64,000 nucleotides of DNA from assembly GCA_017412645.1 (NCBI GenBank), contig JAFPWX010000016.1, positions 1-64,000 on the forward strand, given 5' to 3'. The first letter of the stretch is position 1; each line of letters begins with the position of its first letter. The stretch comes from Bacteroidales bacterium (GTDB lineage: Bacteria; Bacteroidota; Bacteroidia; Bacteroidales; UBA932). Under the pieces are notes generated by a model that saw only the letters and a list, made by a program, of their open reading frames with translations, searched no databases and had not been told where the DNA came from. Below are positions 1 through 11,356 of the stretch, piece by piece. Made by a program: the position numbers and the translations under genes.

Positions 1-13
1 CTCAAGCAATATA

Positions 14-127
14 CTGCGGTGGCTATAGCATTGTGGACCCACCTCTACCCATTCCGAACAGAGAAGTTAAACGCAATCACGCCGATGGTACTGCCATACC
101 AGGTGGAAGAGTAGGCAGCCGCCGTTC
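14..127 (+). rRNA. rrf: 5S ribosomal RNA
   Basis: The stretch carries the conserved 5S core (CCATTCCGAACAGAGAAGTTAA, here cited only by its position 50-70) and the GCCGATGGTACTGC block. Bases 17-24 pair with 117-124 to close helix I, with one G-U pair. It is presumably the last gene of an rRNA operon whose 16S and 23S genes lie before the window. End positions are accurate to a few bases. Confidence 0.95.
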
Positions 128-130
128 TTA

Positions 131-177
131 ATACGAAGAGCTCGAGAGTCGAAAGACCCTCGGGCTCTTTTTCGTAT
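131..177 (+). terminator. Rho-independent terminator after 5S rRNA
   Basis: A long stem (about 13 bp, with G-U pairs) closed by a GAAA tetraloop at 151-154 is followed by a TTTTT run at about 168-172. Flanking ATACGA and TCGTAT extend the pairing. It ends the rRNA transcript. Confidence 0.9.
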
Positions 178-204
178 GGTGGCAGCCTCATATCTCACAC
201 TGAC

Positions 205-291
205 TGCTCGTACCCTGTTTTTTCGTGCAGGTTACGAGCAAAATCGGGCTAAAATGCTCGCACCCTGTCGTCATTTTGCAGGTTACGAGCA
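205..291. repeat. Palindromic repeat pair, s-core-s'-spacer-s-core-s' (subfamily D)
   Basis: Two imperfect copies of a hairpin, at 205-240 and 255-291, each begin TGCTCGyA and end TACGAGCA around a CCCTG/CAGG inner stem. Between them is a 14-nt spacer (AAATCGGGCTAAAA, 241-254). That is the same spacer length and GGC core as the elements at 9717, 42697, 62822, 62925 and 63040, so I treat it as a divergent or partial member of that family. Confidence 0.65.
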
Positions 292-379
292 CTAAGAGCC
301 GTTAGCGAATGTGGTTGTCGTTTCGATTCGGAGACCCTGAGATAGAAATATTCCGGGGTTCTTTCGTTTAAGAATACTG

Positions 380-961
380 TTATAGTAGCTGTTTGCGGAG
401 GTCGGAGGCGCCGGTGAAGCGGATGCCGCGGATGCCGACGGCTTCGGCACCGGCTACGTTGGCGGCGTTGTCGTCGATAAAGATGCAGTCCGAGGCCTTC
501 AGTGAATAGCGATCCAGCAGCAGCTGGTAGATCTCCGGCGAGGGCTTGAGGCATTTCACGTAACCCGATACTACCATGCCTTCCAGCAGTTTCAGGGCGG
601 GGAAGTCTTCCTTTATCTGTACGAAAGTCTCCGCCGACCAGTTGCTGAGTCCGAACAGGCGGTGCCCACGGGCCTTTAACTCAAGCAGCAGCTCGTACAT
701 TCCGGGTATCGCTTCGCCAATCATCTCTATCCATCGCCCGAAGTACATTTCGATCTCCTTCTTCCACTCCGGAAACTTCGCCACCAATTCGGCTGTAGCT
801 TCAGCCATGGGCTTGCCGGCATCCACCTGCCCGTTCCATTCCATGGTGCAGATGTTAGCCAGGAACCAGTCCGTCTTGGCCCGGTCGCCGAAATAAGAAT
901 CGTAGAGATAGTGGGGGTTCCAGTCGATCAGAACCCCTCCGAAGTCGAATATCAGGTTCAC
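380..961 (-). CDS. HAD-superfamily phosphatase, YihX-like
   Basis: Predicted cytoplasmic sugar-phosphate-type phosphatase of HAD subfamily IA, 193 aa. The N-terminus reads xNLIFDFGGVLIDWNP. Its motif I DFGGV lacks the second Asp, as in E. coli YihX, whose motif is DLGNV. Motif II is GLSNWS near residue 108 and motif III/IV is IFIDDNAANV near residue 165. I chose the GTG at 961 because the family starts right before the FDFGG strand; a longer reading to 1036 would overlap dcuB and adds no family sequence. It lies 16 nt after the dcuB stop, so it is probably co-transcribed. The substrate cannot be told from sequence. Confidence 0.85.
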   Translation of the reverse strand: MNLIFDFGGVLIDWNPHYLYDSYFGDRAKTDWFLANICTMEWNGQVDAGKPMAEATAELVAKFPEWKKEIEMYFGRWIEMIGEAIPGMYELLLELKARGHRLFGLSNWSAETFVQIKEDFPALKLLEGMVVSGYVKCLKPSPEIYQLLLDRYSLKASDCIFIDDNAANVAGAEAVGIRGIRFTGASDLRKQLL

Positions 962-992
962 TGCACGAAGCTCAGATTTACTGCACGAAGCT
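960..992. repeat. 13-bp direct duplication at the dcuB/HAD junction
   Basis: ACTGCACGAAGCT occurs at 960-972 and again at 980-992. One copy encodes the last residues of DcuB, the other lies across the proposed GTG start of the phosphatase gene. It looks like a small local duplication. Confidence 0.7.
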
Positions 993-2354
993 TGCGAAAT
1001 ACCCGGCGAAGAACACGTTGCAGATGAGGTAACCAACCACGGTGGATACTATAACGCTTATCATGCCTGGCATCATAAACGAGTGATTCAGAAGGTATTT
1101 GCCTATCACCGTAGTGCCTGAACGGTCGAAGTTAACGGTGGCGATATCCGAAGGATAATTGGGGATGAAGAAGTAGCCGTATACGCTGGGCAGGACTCCC
1201 AGGAGCACCGGCCCGGCGATACCGAGCGAGTAGGCCAGCGGCAGCATCGCCACCACCACGGCTCCCTGCGAGTTGATGAGCACAGATACCAGGAAGAACA
1301 CCAGAGCGATAGCCCACGGCGCGGTTTCCACTATGCCGCCGAGCATTGCCTTCATCTCGTCCATATAGTTGGCGAAATAGGTGTCGGCCAGCCAGGCAAT
1401 GCCATAGATGGCTACCACAGCAACCATTCCGCTCTGCCACACGGCACCGGCCACGGCCTTCTTGGGCTGGGCCTTGCAGAACATTATGTTGCAGGCCGCC
1501 GCCATGAGCATAATCACCTGAATCACAATGTTCATCTTGGGCAGGTTCAGGTACTTGGCCAGCGTCTGCCCGTCGGCGGTCTTGATCATCTGCATGAATG
1601 CAAAGCACACTATCACAAGCAGCGAGCCCAGGAAGATAAACACCGAAGCCTTTGCCTCGCGGGAGATTTCCTTGTCCAGCGTGGTTGCAGAACTGCCGTA
1701 CATATAATTATATGTTTCCGGGTCCTTGAGACGGGCCTGGAACGCAGGATCCTTGTCGAGGTCCTTGCCCCTCTTGTAAGAGGCGGCCGCAGCGCACATA
1801 AGACCTATCACGCACGACGGAATGGTGACCATCAGCACCTGAGGTATAGAAACCATGAAGCCGTTGGCATTGGAGATAGTCACGAACGCCACCACTGCAG
1901 CGGCGATGGGCGAGCAGGTGATACCCACCTGGGATGCCACCGAGGCCACTCCGCAGGGCCTTTCGGGGCGTATTCCCTTCTTGAGAGCTATGTCGCAGAT
2001 GATGGGCATGATGGTATAGACCACATGGCCTGTTCCTACCAGCACAGTGAGGAAGAAGGTGGTGAGCGGTGCCAGGAAAGTGATGTGGTCGGGATGCTTG
2101 CGCAGGAGCCGTTCAGCCACCTGTATCATCCAGTCCATGCCTCCCGAAGCCTGCAGCGTGCCGGCGCAGGTGACCGCGGCGATGATGATGTAAATTACGT
2201 CTGTCGGAGGCGTGCCGGGCTTGAGGCCGAAGCCGAAGACCAGGATTGCCAGGCCTATGCCAGAAATTGCACCGAGTGCGAGGCTTCCGTAGCGGGAACC
2301 CACATAGAGCGCTGCCAGAACGATCAGCAGCTCGATAATCATGGTGAAGGTCAT
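978..2354 (-). CDS. dcuB: Anaerobic C4-dicarboxylate transporter, DcuA/DcuB family
   Basis: Inner-membrane carrier expected to exchange or take up fumarate, malate, aspartate and succinate in anaerobic fumarate respiration. It has 458 aa (E. coli DcuB has 446) with about 10-12 hydrophobic segments. Family blocks are LQASGGMDWMIQVAERLLRKHP near residues 65-87, GTGHVVYTIMPII near 108 and RPERPCGVASVASQVGI near 132. It lies downstream of the enolase terminator and has its own TAACTTTG promoter box at 2377-2384, so it can be expressed independently of eno. Start ATG 2354; an ATG four codons later is also possible. Confidence 0.93.
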   Translation of the reverse strand: MTFTMIIELLIVLAALYVGSRYGSLALGAISGIGLAILVFGFGLKPGTPPTDVIYIIIAAVTCAGTLQASGGMDWMIQVAERLLRKHPDHITFLAPLTTFFLTVLVGTGHVVYTIMPIICDIALKKGIRPERPCGVASVASQVGITCSPIAAAVVAFVTISNANGFMVSIPQVLMVTIPSCVIGLMCAAAASYKRGKDLDKDPAFQARLKDPETYNYMYGSSATTLDKEISREAKASVFIFLGSLLVIVCFAFMQMIKTADGQTLAKYLNLPKMNIVIQVIMLMAAACNIMFCKAQPKKAVAGAVWQSGMVAVVAIYGIAWLADTYFANYMDEMKAMLGGIVETAPWAIALVFFLVSVLINSQGAVVVAMLPLAYSLGIAGPVLLGVLPSVYGYFFIPNYPSDIATVNFDRSGTTVIGKYLLNHSFMMPGMISVIVSTVVGYLICNVFFAGYFASFVQ

Positions 2355-2376
2355 AATGTTTCAGTGTGTGTCCACA

Positions 2377-2384
2377 CAAAGTTA
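2377..2384 (-). promoter_or_regulatory. Promoter -7 box for dcuB
   Basis: TAACTTTG on the minus strand matches the Bacteroidota TAnnTTTG -7 consensus. A TTG about 21 nt upstream could serve as the -33 element, and the start codon follows 22 nt after the box. It overlaps the T-run of the enolase terminator. Confidence 0.6.
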
Positions 2385-2416
2385 AAAAAAATCCCCGACT
2401 TGATACAAGCCGGGGA
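2383..2416 (-). terminator. Terminator after eno
   Basis: On the minus strand TCCCCGGCTT pairs with AAGTCGGGGA (10 bp, one G-U) around a GATAC loop, followed by eight T residues. Confidence 0.9.
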
Positions 2417-2436
2417 AATCCTTAATCGAAAGAACC

Positions 2437-5598
<3,162 letters not shown>

Positions 5599-5602
<4 letters not shown>

Positions 5603-6633
5603 AGAAGCTGACGCTCATACTCCTTCTGGCTCTTCTGCCGCTGGCCGCGTTTGCGAACAAACCCGCAGACCAGTCCGGCGAATCCGAGTCTCTGGACATT
5701 TCAAGCGTCATCTTCGGCCATGTGGGCGACTCCTACGAGTGGCACATCACCAAGTGGGGCGACCACGACATCGCCATCTTCCTTCCGGTGATAGTGCGCA
5801 CTACCGACGGCCGCTGGCACTGCTTCTCCTCCAAACATATTCTCGAAAACCCCGAATACGAAGGCCTTCACATCGCCCCGGCGGATGCCCCGCACGAGGG
5901 CAAGATAGTTCAGGCCGACGGCAACAAGCCCTTCGACATCTCCATAACCAAGAACGTGCTGTCGCTGCTCATAAGCAGCCTGCTGCTGGTACTTCTGGTG
6001 CTGCTCACGGCGCGCTGGTATCGTCGTCACGACGCCACGCACGAAGCCCCGAAAGGCCTCGCCGCCCTCATGGAACCCCTCATCGTGATGGTCCACGATA
6101 TGGCCAAGGACAATATAGGTGAGGACTGGCGGCGCTACAGCCCATACCTGCTCACGGCCTTCCTGTTCATACTTCTGAACAACTTCATGGGCATCATTCC
6201 CTTCTTTCCCGGAGGGGCAAATCTTACCGGCAACATAGCCTGTACTCTGGTGCTCGCCCTGTTCACATTCTTTACCGTGAACCTCACCGGCACAAAGCAT
6301 TATTATAAGGAGATCGTCAATCCTGACGTTCCCGGCCTTCTGAAACCGCTCATGGCGGTCATCGAAACCTTCAGCGCCTTGGTAAAACCGGTGTCGCTCA
6401 CCATACGACTCTTCGCCAACATGCTGGCCGGGCATATCCAGATCCTGTGCATGGTGTGCATAGTCTTCATCATGGCCAAATACGGCGGAGTGCTGCTGGG
6501 CGGAATGAGCGTGATAAGCGTCCTCTTCGGAATCTTCCTGGATGTGCTGGAAATGCTGATTTCCTTCATCCAGGCATACATATTCACCATGCTTTCAAGC
6601 ATTTACATAGGTCTTGCAAGAGTTAAACACTAA
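5599..6633 (+). CDS. atpB: ATP synthase F0 subunit a
   Basis: Membrane subunit forming the proton half-channels against the c-ring. It has 344 aa and is longer than the E. coli protein because of an N-terminal signal-like segment (MKKLTLILLLALLPLAAFA) and a periplasmic region of about 100 aa, as seen in Bacteroidota. The essential Arg is in SLTIRLFANMLAGH, about residue 270. Start ATG 5599 overlaps the atpC stop (ATGA). Confidence 0.96.
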
Positions 6634-6645
6634 AATAAAAGCATT

Positions 6646-6903
6646 ATGTTAGCAATGATTATCCTTCAGGCAGTCGCAGGTGCGGCTCTCGGAAAAGCAG
6701 GTGCGGCCATCGCCGCGGCTCTCGCTGCGTTTGTGGCCGGTTACGGAATTGGGAAAATCGGTCAGGCAGCCGTCGAGGCCATCGCCCGTCAGCCCGAAGC
6801 GGCCGGTAATATCCGTACCACCACCATCATCGTCGCAGGTATGATCGAAGGCGCCAGCCTTCTCGGCGTCATCACCTGCCTGCTCGCAATCGTCCTGAAA
6901 TGA
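6646..6903 (+). CDS. atpE: ATP synthase F0 subunit c
   Basis: 85-codon c-ring proteolipid with two membrane helices joined by the polar ARQPEA loop. The ion-binding carboxylate is Glu68 in AGMIEGASLL. The residue after Glu is Gly rather than Ser or Thr, and I see no Na+-type Gln in helix 1, so proton coupling is the better guess. Stop overlaps atpF by 4 nt. Confidence 0.96.
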   Translation: MLAMIILQAVAGAALGKAGAAIAAALAAFVAGYGIGKIGQAAVEAIARQPEAAGNIRTTTIIVAGMIEGASLLGVITCLLAIVLK

Positions 6904-7418
6904 ACCTCATCACTCCAGACGGCGGCCTCCTTTTCTGGATGGTCCTCATCTTCGGCATAGTATTGTTCATACTGGCCAAGTGGGGCTTTCCCATCATCAG
7001 CTCTTCGATCGAAAGCCGGAGCGGGCGCATAGCGGATTCGCTGCGCAAGGCCGACGAGATCGAGGCGAAGGAGGCGGCTATCGGTGCTGAGCGCGAGCAG
7101 ATGCTGGCAGATGCCCGCAAGGAGCAGGATGCCATCCTCCGTCAGGCTTCAGCCGCGCGCGACGAGATCCTCGCCAAGGCCAAGGAAGACGCGGCCGAGG
7201 AAACGGCGAAGATGATCGCCCATGCCCGCACCCGGATCGAGGCCGAGAGGGTTAGCGCCGAGGCGGAACTCCGCCGTCAGGTCGCCGTTCTCTCGGTAGA
7301 GGTGGCGGAGAAGGTCATACGCGAGCGTCTGTCTTCCGAAAAGGAGCAGAAAGCCCTCGTCGACCGTCTCCTTGAAGAGGCTTCCAAAGCGCCCGGAACC
7401 GCAGGGCCCAAGAATTAA
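6900..7418 (+). CDS. atpF: ATP synthase F0 subunit b
   Basis: Peripheral stalk subunit, 172 aa. One N-terminal membrane helix (FWMVLIFGIVLFILAKWGFP) is followed by a long charged coiled coil rich in Glu, Ala and Arg (residues about 35-160). Starts inside the atpE stop codon. Confidence 0.95.
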   Translation: MNLITPDGGLLFWMVLIFGIVLFILAKWGFPIISSSIESRSGRIADSLRKADEIEAKEAAIGAEREQMLADARKEQDAILRQASAARDEILAKAKEDAAEETAKMIAHARTRIEAERVSAEAELRRQVAVLSVEVAEKVIRERLSSEKEQKALVDRLLEEASKAPGTAGPKN

Positions 7419-7424
7419 ATCAGG

Positions 7425-7889
7425 ATGAATACCGGAGTCATATCCAGTCGCTACGCCCAGGCGCTGTTGCTCCTCACACGGGAATCCGGGAGGGGAGAGC
7501 AGGTCTTCGAACAGGCCCGTGCGCTGCTGAAGGACCCGTCACGGGTCCCGGAGCCGCTTGAGTCAGACCTGGCGCGGCTGGTGATGCTGCTCCGGCGAAA
7601 CGGCCGCGGAGAATTTCTCCGTTATGTCCTGACCGACTACATCCGGCTCTGGTGCAAGGATTCCGGAGCGCATCTGGTACATCTCACCCTGGCGGCTCCG
7701 GACCCTGATCTGCCTCCCCGCATCGCAGCCCTCATAGGCGGCAAAGTGTACATCGACACCGAGATAGACCCTTCGATCGAAGGGGGCTTCACTGTCATTC
7801 TCGACGATATGATGCTGGACGCCAGCGTGCGCGGTCAGATCGAAAAAATCAAAAGACAGTTCATCGAACGGAATTCAAGACTCGTCTAA
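7425..7889 (+). CDS. atpH: ATP synthase F1 subunit delta
   Basis: Connects the F1 head to the peripheral stalk. It has 154 aa, slightly shorter than the E. coli protein (177). N-terminal NTGVISSRYAQALLLL and C-terminal IDPSIEGGFTVILDDMMLDASVRGQIEKIK match the OSCP/delta family. The stop codon is directly followed by the atpA ATG. Confidence 0.93.
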   Translation: MNTGVISSRYAQALLLLTRESGRGEQVFEQARALLKDPSRVPEPLESDLARLVMLLRRNGRGEFLRYVLTDYIRLWCKDSGAHLVHLTLAAPDPDLPPRIAALIGGKVYIDTEIDPSIEGGFTVILDDMMLDASVRGQIEKIKRQFIERNSRLV

Positions 7890-9488
7890 ATGGAACAAAT
7901 TAAAGCAAGTGAAATATCGGACATCCTCCTTGGTCAGCTGAAGGAAATCGACACCAGCGTGGGCTTCGAGGAAATCGGCCGCGTACTGCAGGTGTCGGAC
8001 GGAGTGGCCCGTATCTACGGCCTTTCGAACGCCGAGGCCGGCGAGCTTCTGGAGTTCGACTCCGGAGTACGCGCGGTGGTGATGAACCTCGAGGAGGACA
8101 ACGTCGGCGCCGTTCTTCTCGGCCCTACCGACCAGGTGAAGGAGGGGATGAAGGTCCGCCGCCTGTCCATGATAGCGTCCGTGCCCGTATGCGAGGAGAT
8201 GGTGGGCCGCGTGGTGAACCCTCTGGGCGAGCCGCTCGACGGCCGTGGGCCCATTAAGGGCGACACCGTCGCGATGCCGCTGGAACGCAAGGCTCCCGGG
8301 GTGATCTACCGTCAGCCCGTAAATGAGCCGCTCCAGACCGGTCTGAAGGCCATCGACGCGATGATCCCCATAGGCCGCGGCCAGCGCGAGCTCATCATCG
8401 GCGACCGCCAGACGGGAAAGACCGCCATCGCCATCGACACCATCATCAATCAGCGCTCCGAGTTCCTTGCAGGCAAGCCCGTCTACTGCATATACGTCGC
8501 CGTCGGCCAGAAAGGCAGCACCGTCGCCTCCATCGTGGAGACCCTCCGTTCCAAGGGCGCGATGGATTATACGATAGTGGTTGCCGCTACCGCGGCCGAT
8601 CCCGCCGCGCTCCAGTATTTCGCCCCCTTCGCCGGCGCCGCCATCGGAGAGTATTTCCGCGACACCGGACGTCCGGCCCTGGTGGTCTATGACGACCTTT
8701 CCAAGCAGGCTGTGGCCTACCGCGAAGTGTCCCTGATCCTGCGCCGCCCCTCCGGACGCGAAGCCTATCCGGGAGACGTGTTCTATCTGCATTCCAGATT
8801 GCTGGAACGCGCCGCTAAAATCATTGACCAGCAGGAAGTTGCGGAGAAGATGAGCGACCTTCCCGAAGCTCTCCGCGGCCGCGTGAAGGCAGGCGGATCA
8901 CTCACCGCCCTGCCCATTATCGAGACCCAGGCCGGCGACGTTTCGGCCTATATCCCGACCAATGTAATCTCCATTACAGACGGTCAGATCTATCTGGAGA
9001 GTTCCCTCTTCAACCAGGGTCTCAGGCCTGCAATCAACGTGGGTATATCGGTCTCGCGTGTGGGTGGAGCCGCCCAGGTGAAGAGCATGAAGAAGGTGGC
9101 CGGTACTCTCAAGATCGACCAGGCCCAGTACGAGGAACTGGAGTCGTTCTCGAAGTTCAGCTCCGACGTGGACCGCGTGACCGCCATGACCCTGGACCGC
9201 GGCCGCAAGAACAACCGTCTGCTGATTCAGCCTCAGTATTCGCCAATGCCGGTAGGGGAGCAGGTTGCCGTGCTTTACTGCGGTACCCACGCTCTCATGG
9301 CTTCCATAGAAATCTCAAAGGTGGCGGCTTTCCAGGATATGTTCCTCGAAAGGATGCGCGCCTCTCATGCCGGAATCCTGGATGAGCTCGGTGCCGGCCG
9401 CGTTCCCAACGAGGCCGTGGCCGCTATCGAGAAAACAGCCCGCGAAGTCTGTGAAGCTCTGGCAGCCGGGGCTGAAACCTCCAAATAA
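7890..9488 (+). CDS. atpA: ATP synthase F1 subunit alpha
   Basis: Regulatory nucleotide-binding subunit of F1, 532 aa. Walker A GDRQTGKT is at residues 171-178; the family block [34 protein letters not shown] follows, and [17 protein letters not shown] lies near 385. Intact, and ordinary for the family. Confidence 0.98.
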   Translation: MEQIKASEISDILLGQLKEIDTSVGFEEIGRVLQVSDGVARIYGLSNAEAGELLEFDSGVRAVVMNLEEDNVGAVLLGPTDQVKEGMKVRRLSMIASVPVCEEMVGRVVNPLGEPLDGRGPIKGDTVAMPLERKAPGVIYRQPVNEPLQTGLKAIDAMIPIGRGQRELIIGDRQTGKTAIAIDTIINQRSEFLAGKPVYCIYVAVGQKGSTVASIVETLRSKGAMDYTIVVAATAADPAALQYFAPFAGAAIGEYFRDTGRPALVVYDDLSKQAVAYREVSLILRRPSGREAYPGDVFYLHSRLLERAAKIIDQQEVAEKMSDLPEALRGRVKAGGSLTALPIIETQAGDVSAYIPTNVISITDGQIYLESSLFNQGLRPAINVGISVSRVGGAAQVKSMKKVAGTLKIDQAQYEELESFSKFSSDVDRVTAMTLDRGRKNNRLLIQPQYSPMPVGEQVAVLYCGTHALMASIEISKVAAFQDMFLERMRASHAGILDELGAGRVPNEAVAAIEKTAREVCEALAAGAETSK

Positions 9489-9497
9489 GCGTTTCCA

Positions 9498-10622
9498 ATG
9501 TCGTCCCTCCGCGAGATAAAAGACCGCATAGGTTCCGTCCGTTCGACTCTCAAGATTACGAACGCGATGAAACTGGTCTCGTCGGCCAAGCTCCGTAAGG
9601 CCCAGCAGGCCATCGAGGCCCTGCGACCCTACGAAGCCACGCTCTCGGGGATACTCGCCGCGGCTTCCCACACGGGGGAGCGCATTTCCGATGATGCGGG
9701 TGCTTTTCAGGAGGTGAACCGTCAAAAAACGCCAAAAATGACCGTATCCCCCAGAAAAAATGGGGGGATACCGTCAAATACGGCCGAAAATGACGGTTCG
9801 GTGGAAAAGGTCGCCGTGGTGACGGTGGCCTCGAACTCCTCACTCTGCGGATCATTCAACGGAAACGTCCTTCGCCGTACGCTGGAAGTTCTGCGGGGCG
9901 CCGGGGGGCTTGCTTCCGCCGGGGAGGTCCCTCCCACTTCGGGAGTTCGTCCTTCGGACTCACCCCACCATCCCTTCGGGACGGTCCCCCCGCTACCGGA
10001 CCGCGGGTGTCACGTCCCTCAGGGGGAGGGCCTCCCCAGCGTGGACGTATTTCCGATCGGGCGGCGCATCGCCGATCCGCTGCGCAAGGCCGGGTATCCC
10101 GCTGCCAGCCTCCCGCCCGCTGCCAGCCTACCGGGAAATGCCCCTGCCATCGACCTAAACGAACTCGCGGCACATCCGAACTACGAGGCCGCGGCGCAGC
10201 TGGCACAGTCGCTCGCAGATGCCTATGCAGCCGGCGTCTACTCGAAGGTCATCCTTATCTACAATCACTTCGTTACTTCATCCCGACAGGAGGTGGTTTG
10301 CGAAACCTACCTGCCGTTTGATGTCTCGCCTTCAAAAGAGGGGGTCGCTTACGAAAAGGCCGATAATCGTAGGCGATATATTTTGGAACCCTCGGCCGCG
10401 GACATCAGCAGGACCCTTCTTCCGCAGGTGATGAGGCTCAAGATCTACGCTATGCTGCTCGATAGCGCCGCCGCTGAGCATGCAGCCCGAATGATTGCCA
10501 TGCAGACTGCCACGGACAACGCTCAGGATATCCTGGACGAACTCACTCTTGAGTATAACAAGGGACGTCAGCAGCAGATTACCGCTGAGATCCTGGATAT
10601 AGTCGGAGGATCGCAGCAATGA
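9498..10622 (+). CDS. atpG: ATP synthase F1 subunit gamma, expanded by in-frame repeats
   Basis: Central rotor subunit. The family core is intact at both ends: IKDRIGSVRSTLKITNAMKLVSSAKLRKAQ near residue 6, SSLCGSFNGNV near 112, and a C-terminal block (EHAARMIAMQTATDNAQDILDEL...LEYNKGRQQQITAEILDIVGG). The protein is 374 aa against about 290 usual. The excess lies in low-conservation segments that coincide with DNA repeats: residues about 73-101 (repeat 9717-9798), about 133-182 (GC-rich stretch 9895-10050), a tandem PAASLP pair (10098-10129), and about 277-293 (repeat 10326-10376). The frame stays open throughout, so the gene probably still makes a functional rotor with surface loops. Confidence 0.95.
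   Translation: MSSLREIKDRIGSVRSTLKITNAMKLVSSAKLRKAQQAIEALRPYEATLSGILAAASHTGERISDDAGAFQEVNRQKTPKMTVSPRKNGGIPSNTAENDGSVEKVAVVTVASNSSLCGSFNGNVLRRTLEVLRGAGGLASAGEVPPTSGVRPSDSPHHPFGTVPPLPDRGCHVPQGEGLPSVDVFPIGRRIADPLRKAGYPAASLPPAASLPGNAPAIDLNELAAHPNYEAAAQLAQSLADAYAAGVYSKVILIYNHFVTSSRQEVVCETYLPFDVSPSKEGVAYEKADNRRRYILEPSAADISRTLLPQVMRLKIYAMLLDSAAAEHAARMIAMQTATDNAQDILDELTLEYNKGRQQQITAEILDIVGGSQQ
9717..9798. repeat. Three-hairpin repeat, subfamily A, inside atpG
   Basis: 82 bp bounded by AACCGTCA and TGACGGTT. Arms ACCGTCA-14 nt-TGACCGT and CCGTCA-14 nt-TGACGG flank a perfect core hairpin GTATCCCCC/GGGGGATAC. Termini, core and exact length match the intergenic copy at 62822-62903, while loops and spacers differ. 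Confidence 0.85.
9895..10050. repeat. GC-rich hairpin-dense insert inside atpG
   Basis: A run of short stems with TTCG-type loops, for example GTCC-TTCG-GGAC and TCCC-TTCG-GGA near 9950-9985. It encodes a Gly/Pro/Ser-rich stretch with no counterpart in usual gamma subunits. It does not contain the 14-nt spacer of the other repeats, so it is likely a different element. Confidence 0.6.
10098..10129. repeat. 14-bp tandem repeat in atpG, 18-nt period
   Basis: CCCGCTGCCAGCCT occurs at 10098-10111 and 10116-10129. The 18-nt period gives two in-frame PAASLP units. Confidence 0.85.
10326..10376. repeat. Truncated subfamily B repeat inside atpG
   Basis: 51 bp from TCGCC to CGTAGGCGA. It retains the GAGGGGGTCGCTTACG block, a 14-nt spacer (AAAAGGCCGATAAT) and the closing CGTAGGCGA of the full 84-bp element at 63040-63123, but has lost the left arm. 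The length is 17 codons, so the frame is kept. Confidence 0.75.
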
Positions 10623-11314
10623 ACACGGCCGTGATAGTCTGCAACGGCGAATTCCCCAAGAAGGAATATCCCCGTTATCTGATTAAAACCGCAGACCTTG
10701 TGATCTGTTGCGACAGTGCCCGCAATGTCGCCCGGCTGGAAGCCCTGGGCCGCACTCCCGACCTGCTGGTTGGGGACATGGACTCCACTCCGGCGAAGGT
10801 GCGGGAGCGTATGGCAGGGCGTGTCGTGTCAGTTGAGGAACAGGACGATAACGATCTCGCAAAGGCTTTTGCGCTTATTCGTGACCGTTATCCCGAAATA
10901 AAGGAAATACATATAGTCGGAGCCGGAGGAAAGAATGAGGCCCACACCGTGGGGAACCTCGGGTGGCTCATGGAATGGGAGCGTCGCTCGCTGGCGGAAA
11001 CCTGCCTCGGACTGGCGGCACGCGGAATCAACGTTGACATGATCAGCGATTGGACCACGGCCTTCGCGGTTTCGCCGGCGGCAGCCGGTGATACCGCTTC
11101 CCTCGAAGCGGTAGAACTTTTCGTGGGTGAAGGCCGGAGGGTCTCATTCTTCGCGACTGACCCGGAACTCCGGATTTCTTCTCAGGGCCTTCAGTGGCCG
11201 CTGGACGGCGTGGATCTCACGCAGTGGTGGGGAGCAACGCTCAACCGGGCTTCAACTCCGGCGATAAGCCTGAGATTCAACAAAAAATCTCCACTTCTGG
11301 TCGTTCTCGACTAG
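10619..11314 (+). CDS. thiN: Thiamine pyrophosphokinase
   Basis: Transfers pyrophosphate from ATP to thiamine to make thiamine diphosphate. It has 231 aa; family blocks are LVICCDSARN near 28, TPDLLVGDMDST near 49, the acidic EQDDNDLAKAF near 74 and HIVGAGGKNEAHTVGNL near 98. It overlaps the atpG stop by 4 nt, so it is probably the last gene of the ATP synthase transcript, an association that may simply be expression-level sharing. Confidence 0.85.
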   Translation: MNTAVIVCNGEFPKKEYPRYLIKTADLVICCDSARNVARLEALGRTPDLLVGDMDSTPAKVRERMAGRVVSVEEQDDNDLAKAFALIRDRYPEIKEIHIVGAGGKNEAHTVGNLGWLMEWERRSLAETCLGLAARGINVDMISDWTTAFAVSPAAAGDTASLEAVELFVGEGRRVSFFATDPELRISSQGLQWPLDGVDLTQWWGATLNRASTPAISLRFNKKSPLLVVLD

Positions 11315-11317
11315 ATA

Positions 11318-11346
11318 AAAAAACAGGGCGCTGATTCAGCGCCCTG
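11318..11346 (-). terminator. Terminator after the 11.4-25 kb locus
   Basis: CAGGGCGCTG pairs with CAGCGCCCTG (11324-11333 with 11337-11346). On the minus strand it is followed by a seven-T run, so it ends the leftward transcript. The plus strand has no T-run after the stem, but the hairpin may still slow the atp transcript. Confidence 0.85.
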
Positions 11347-11356
11347 CGAAAAAAAC

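Noticed and set aside
9498-10622. atpG as a frameshifted or chimeric pseudogene
   Set aside because: The frame is open from the conserved start to the conserved C-terminus and the extra pieces coincide with repeats found elsewhere.
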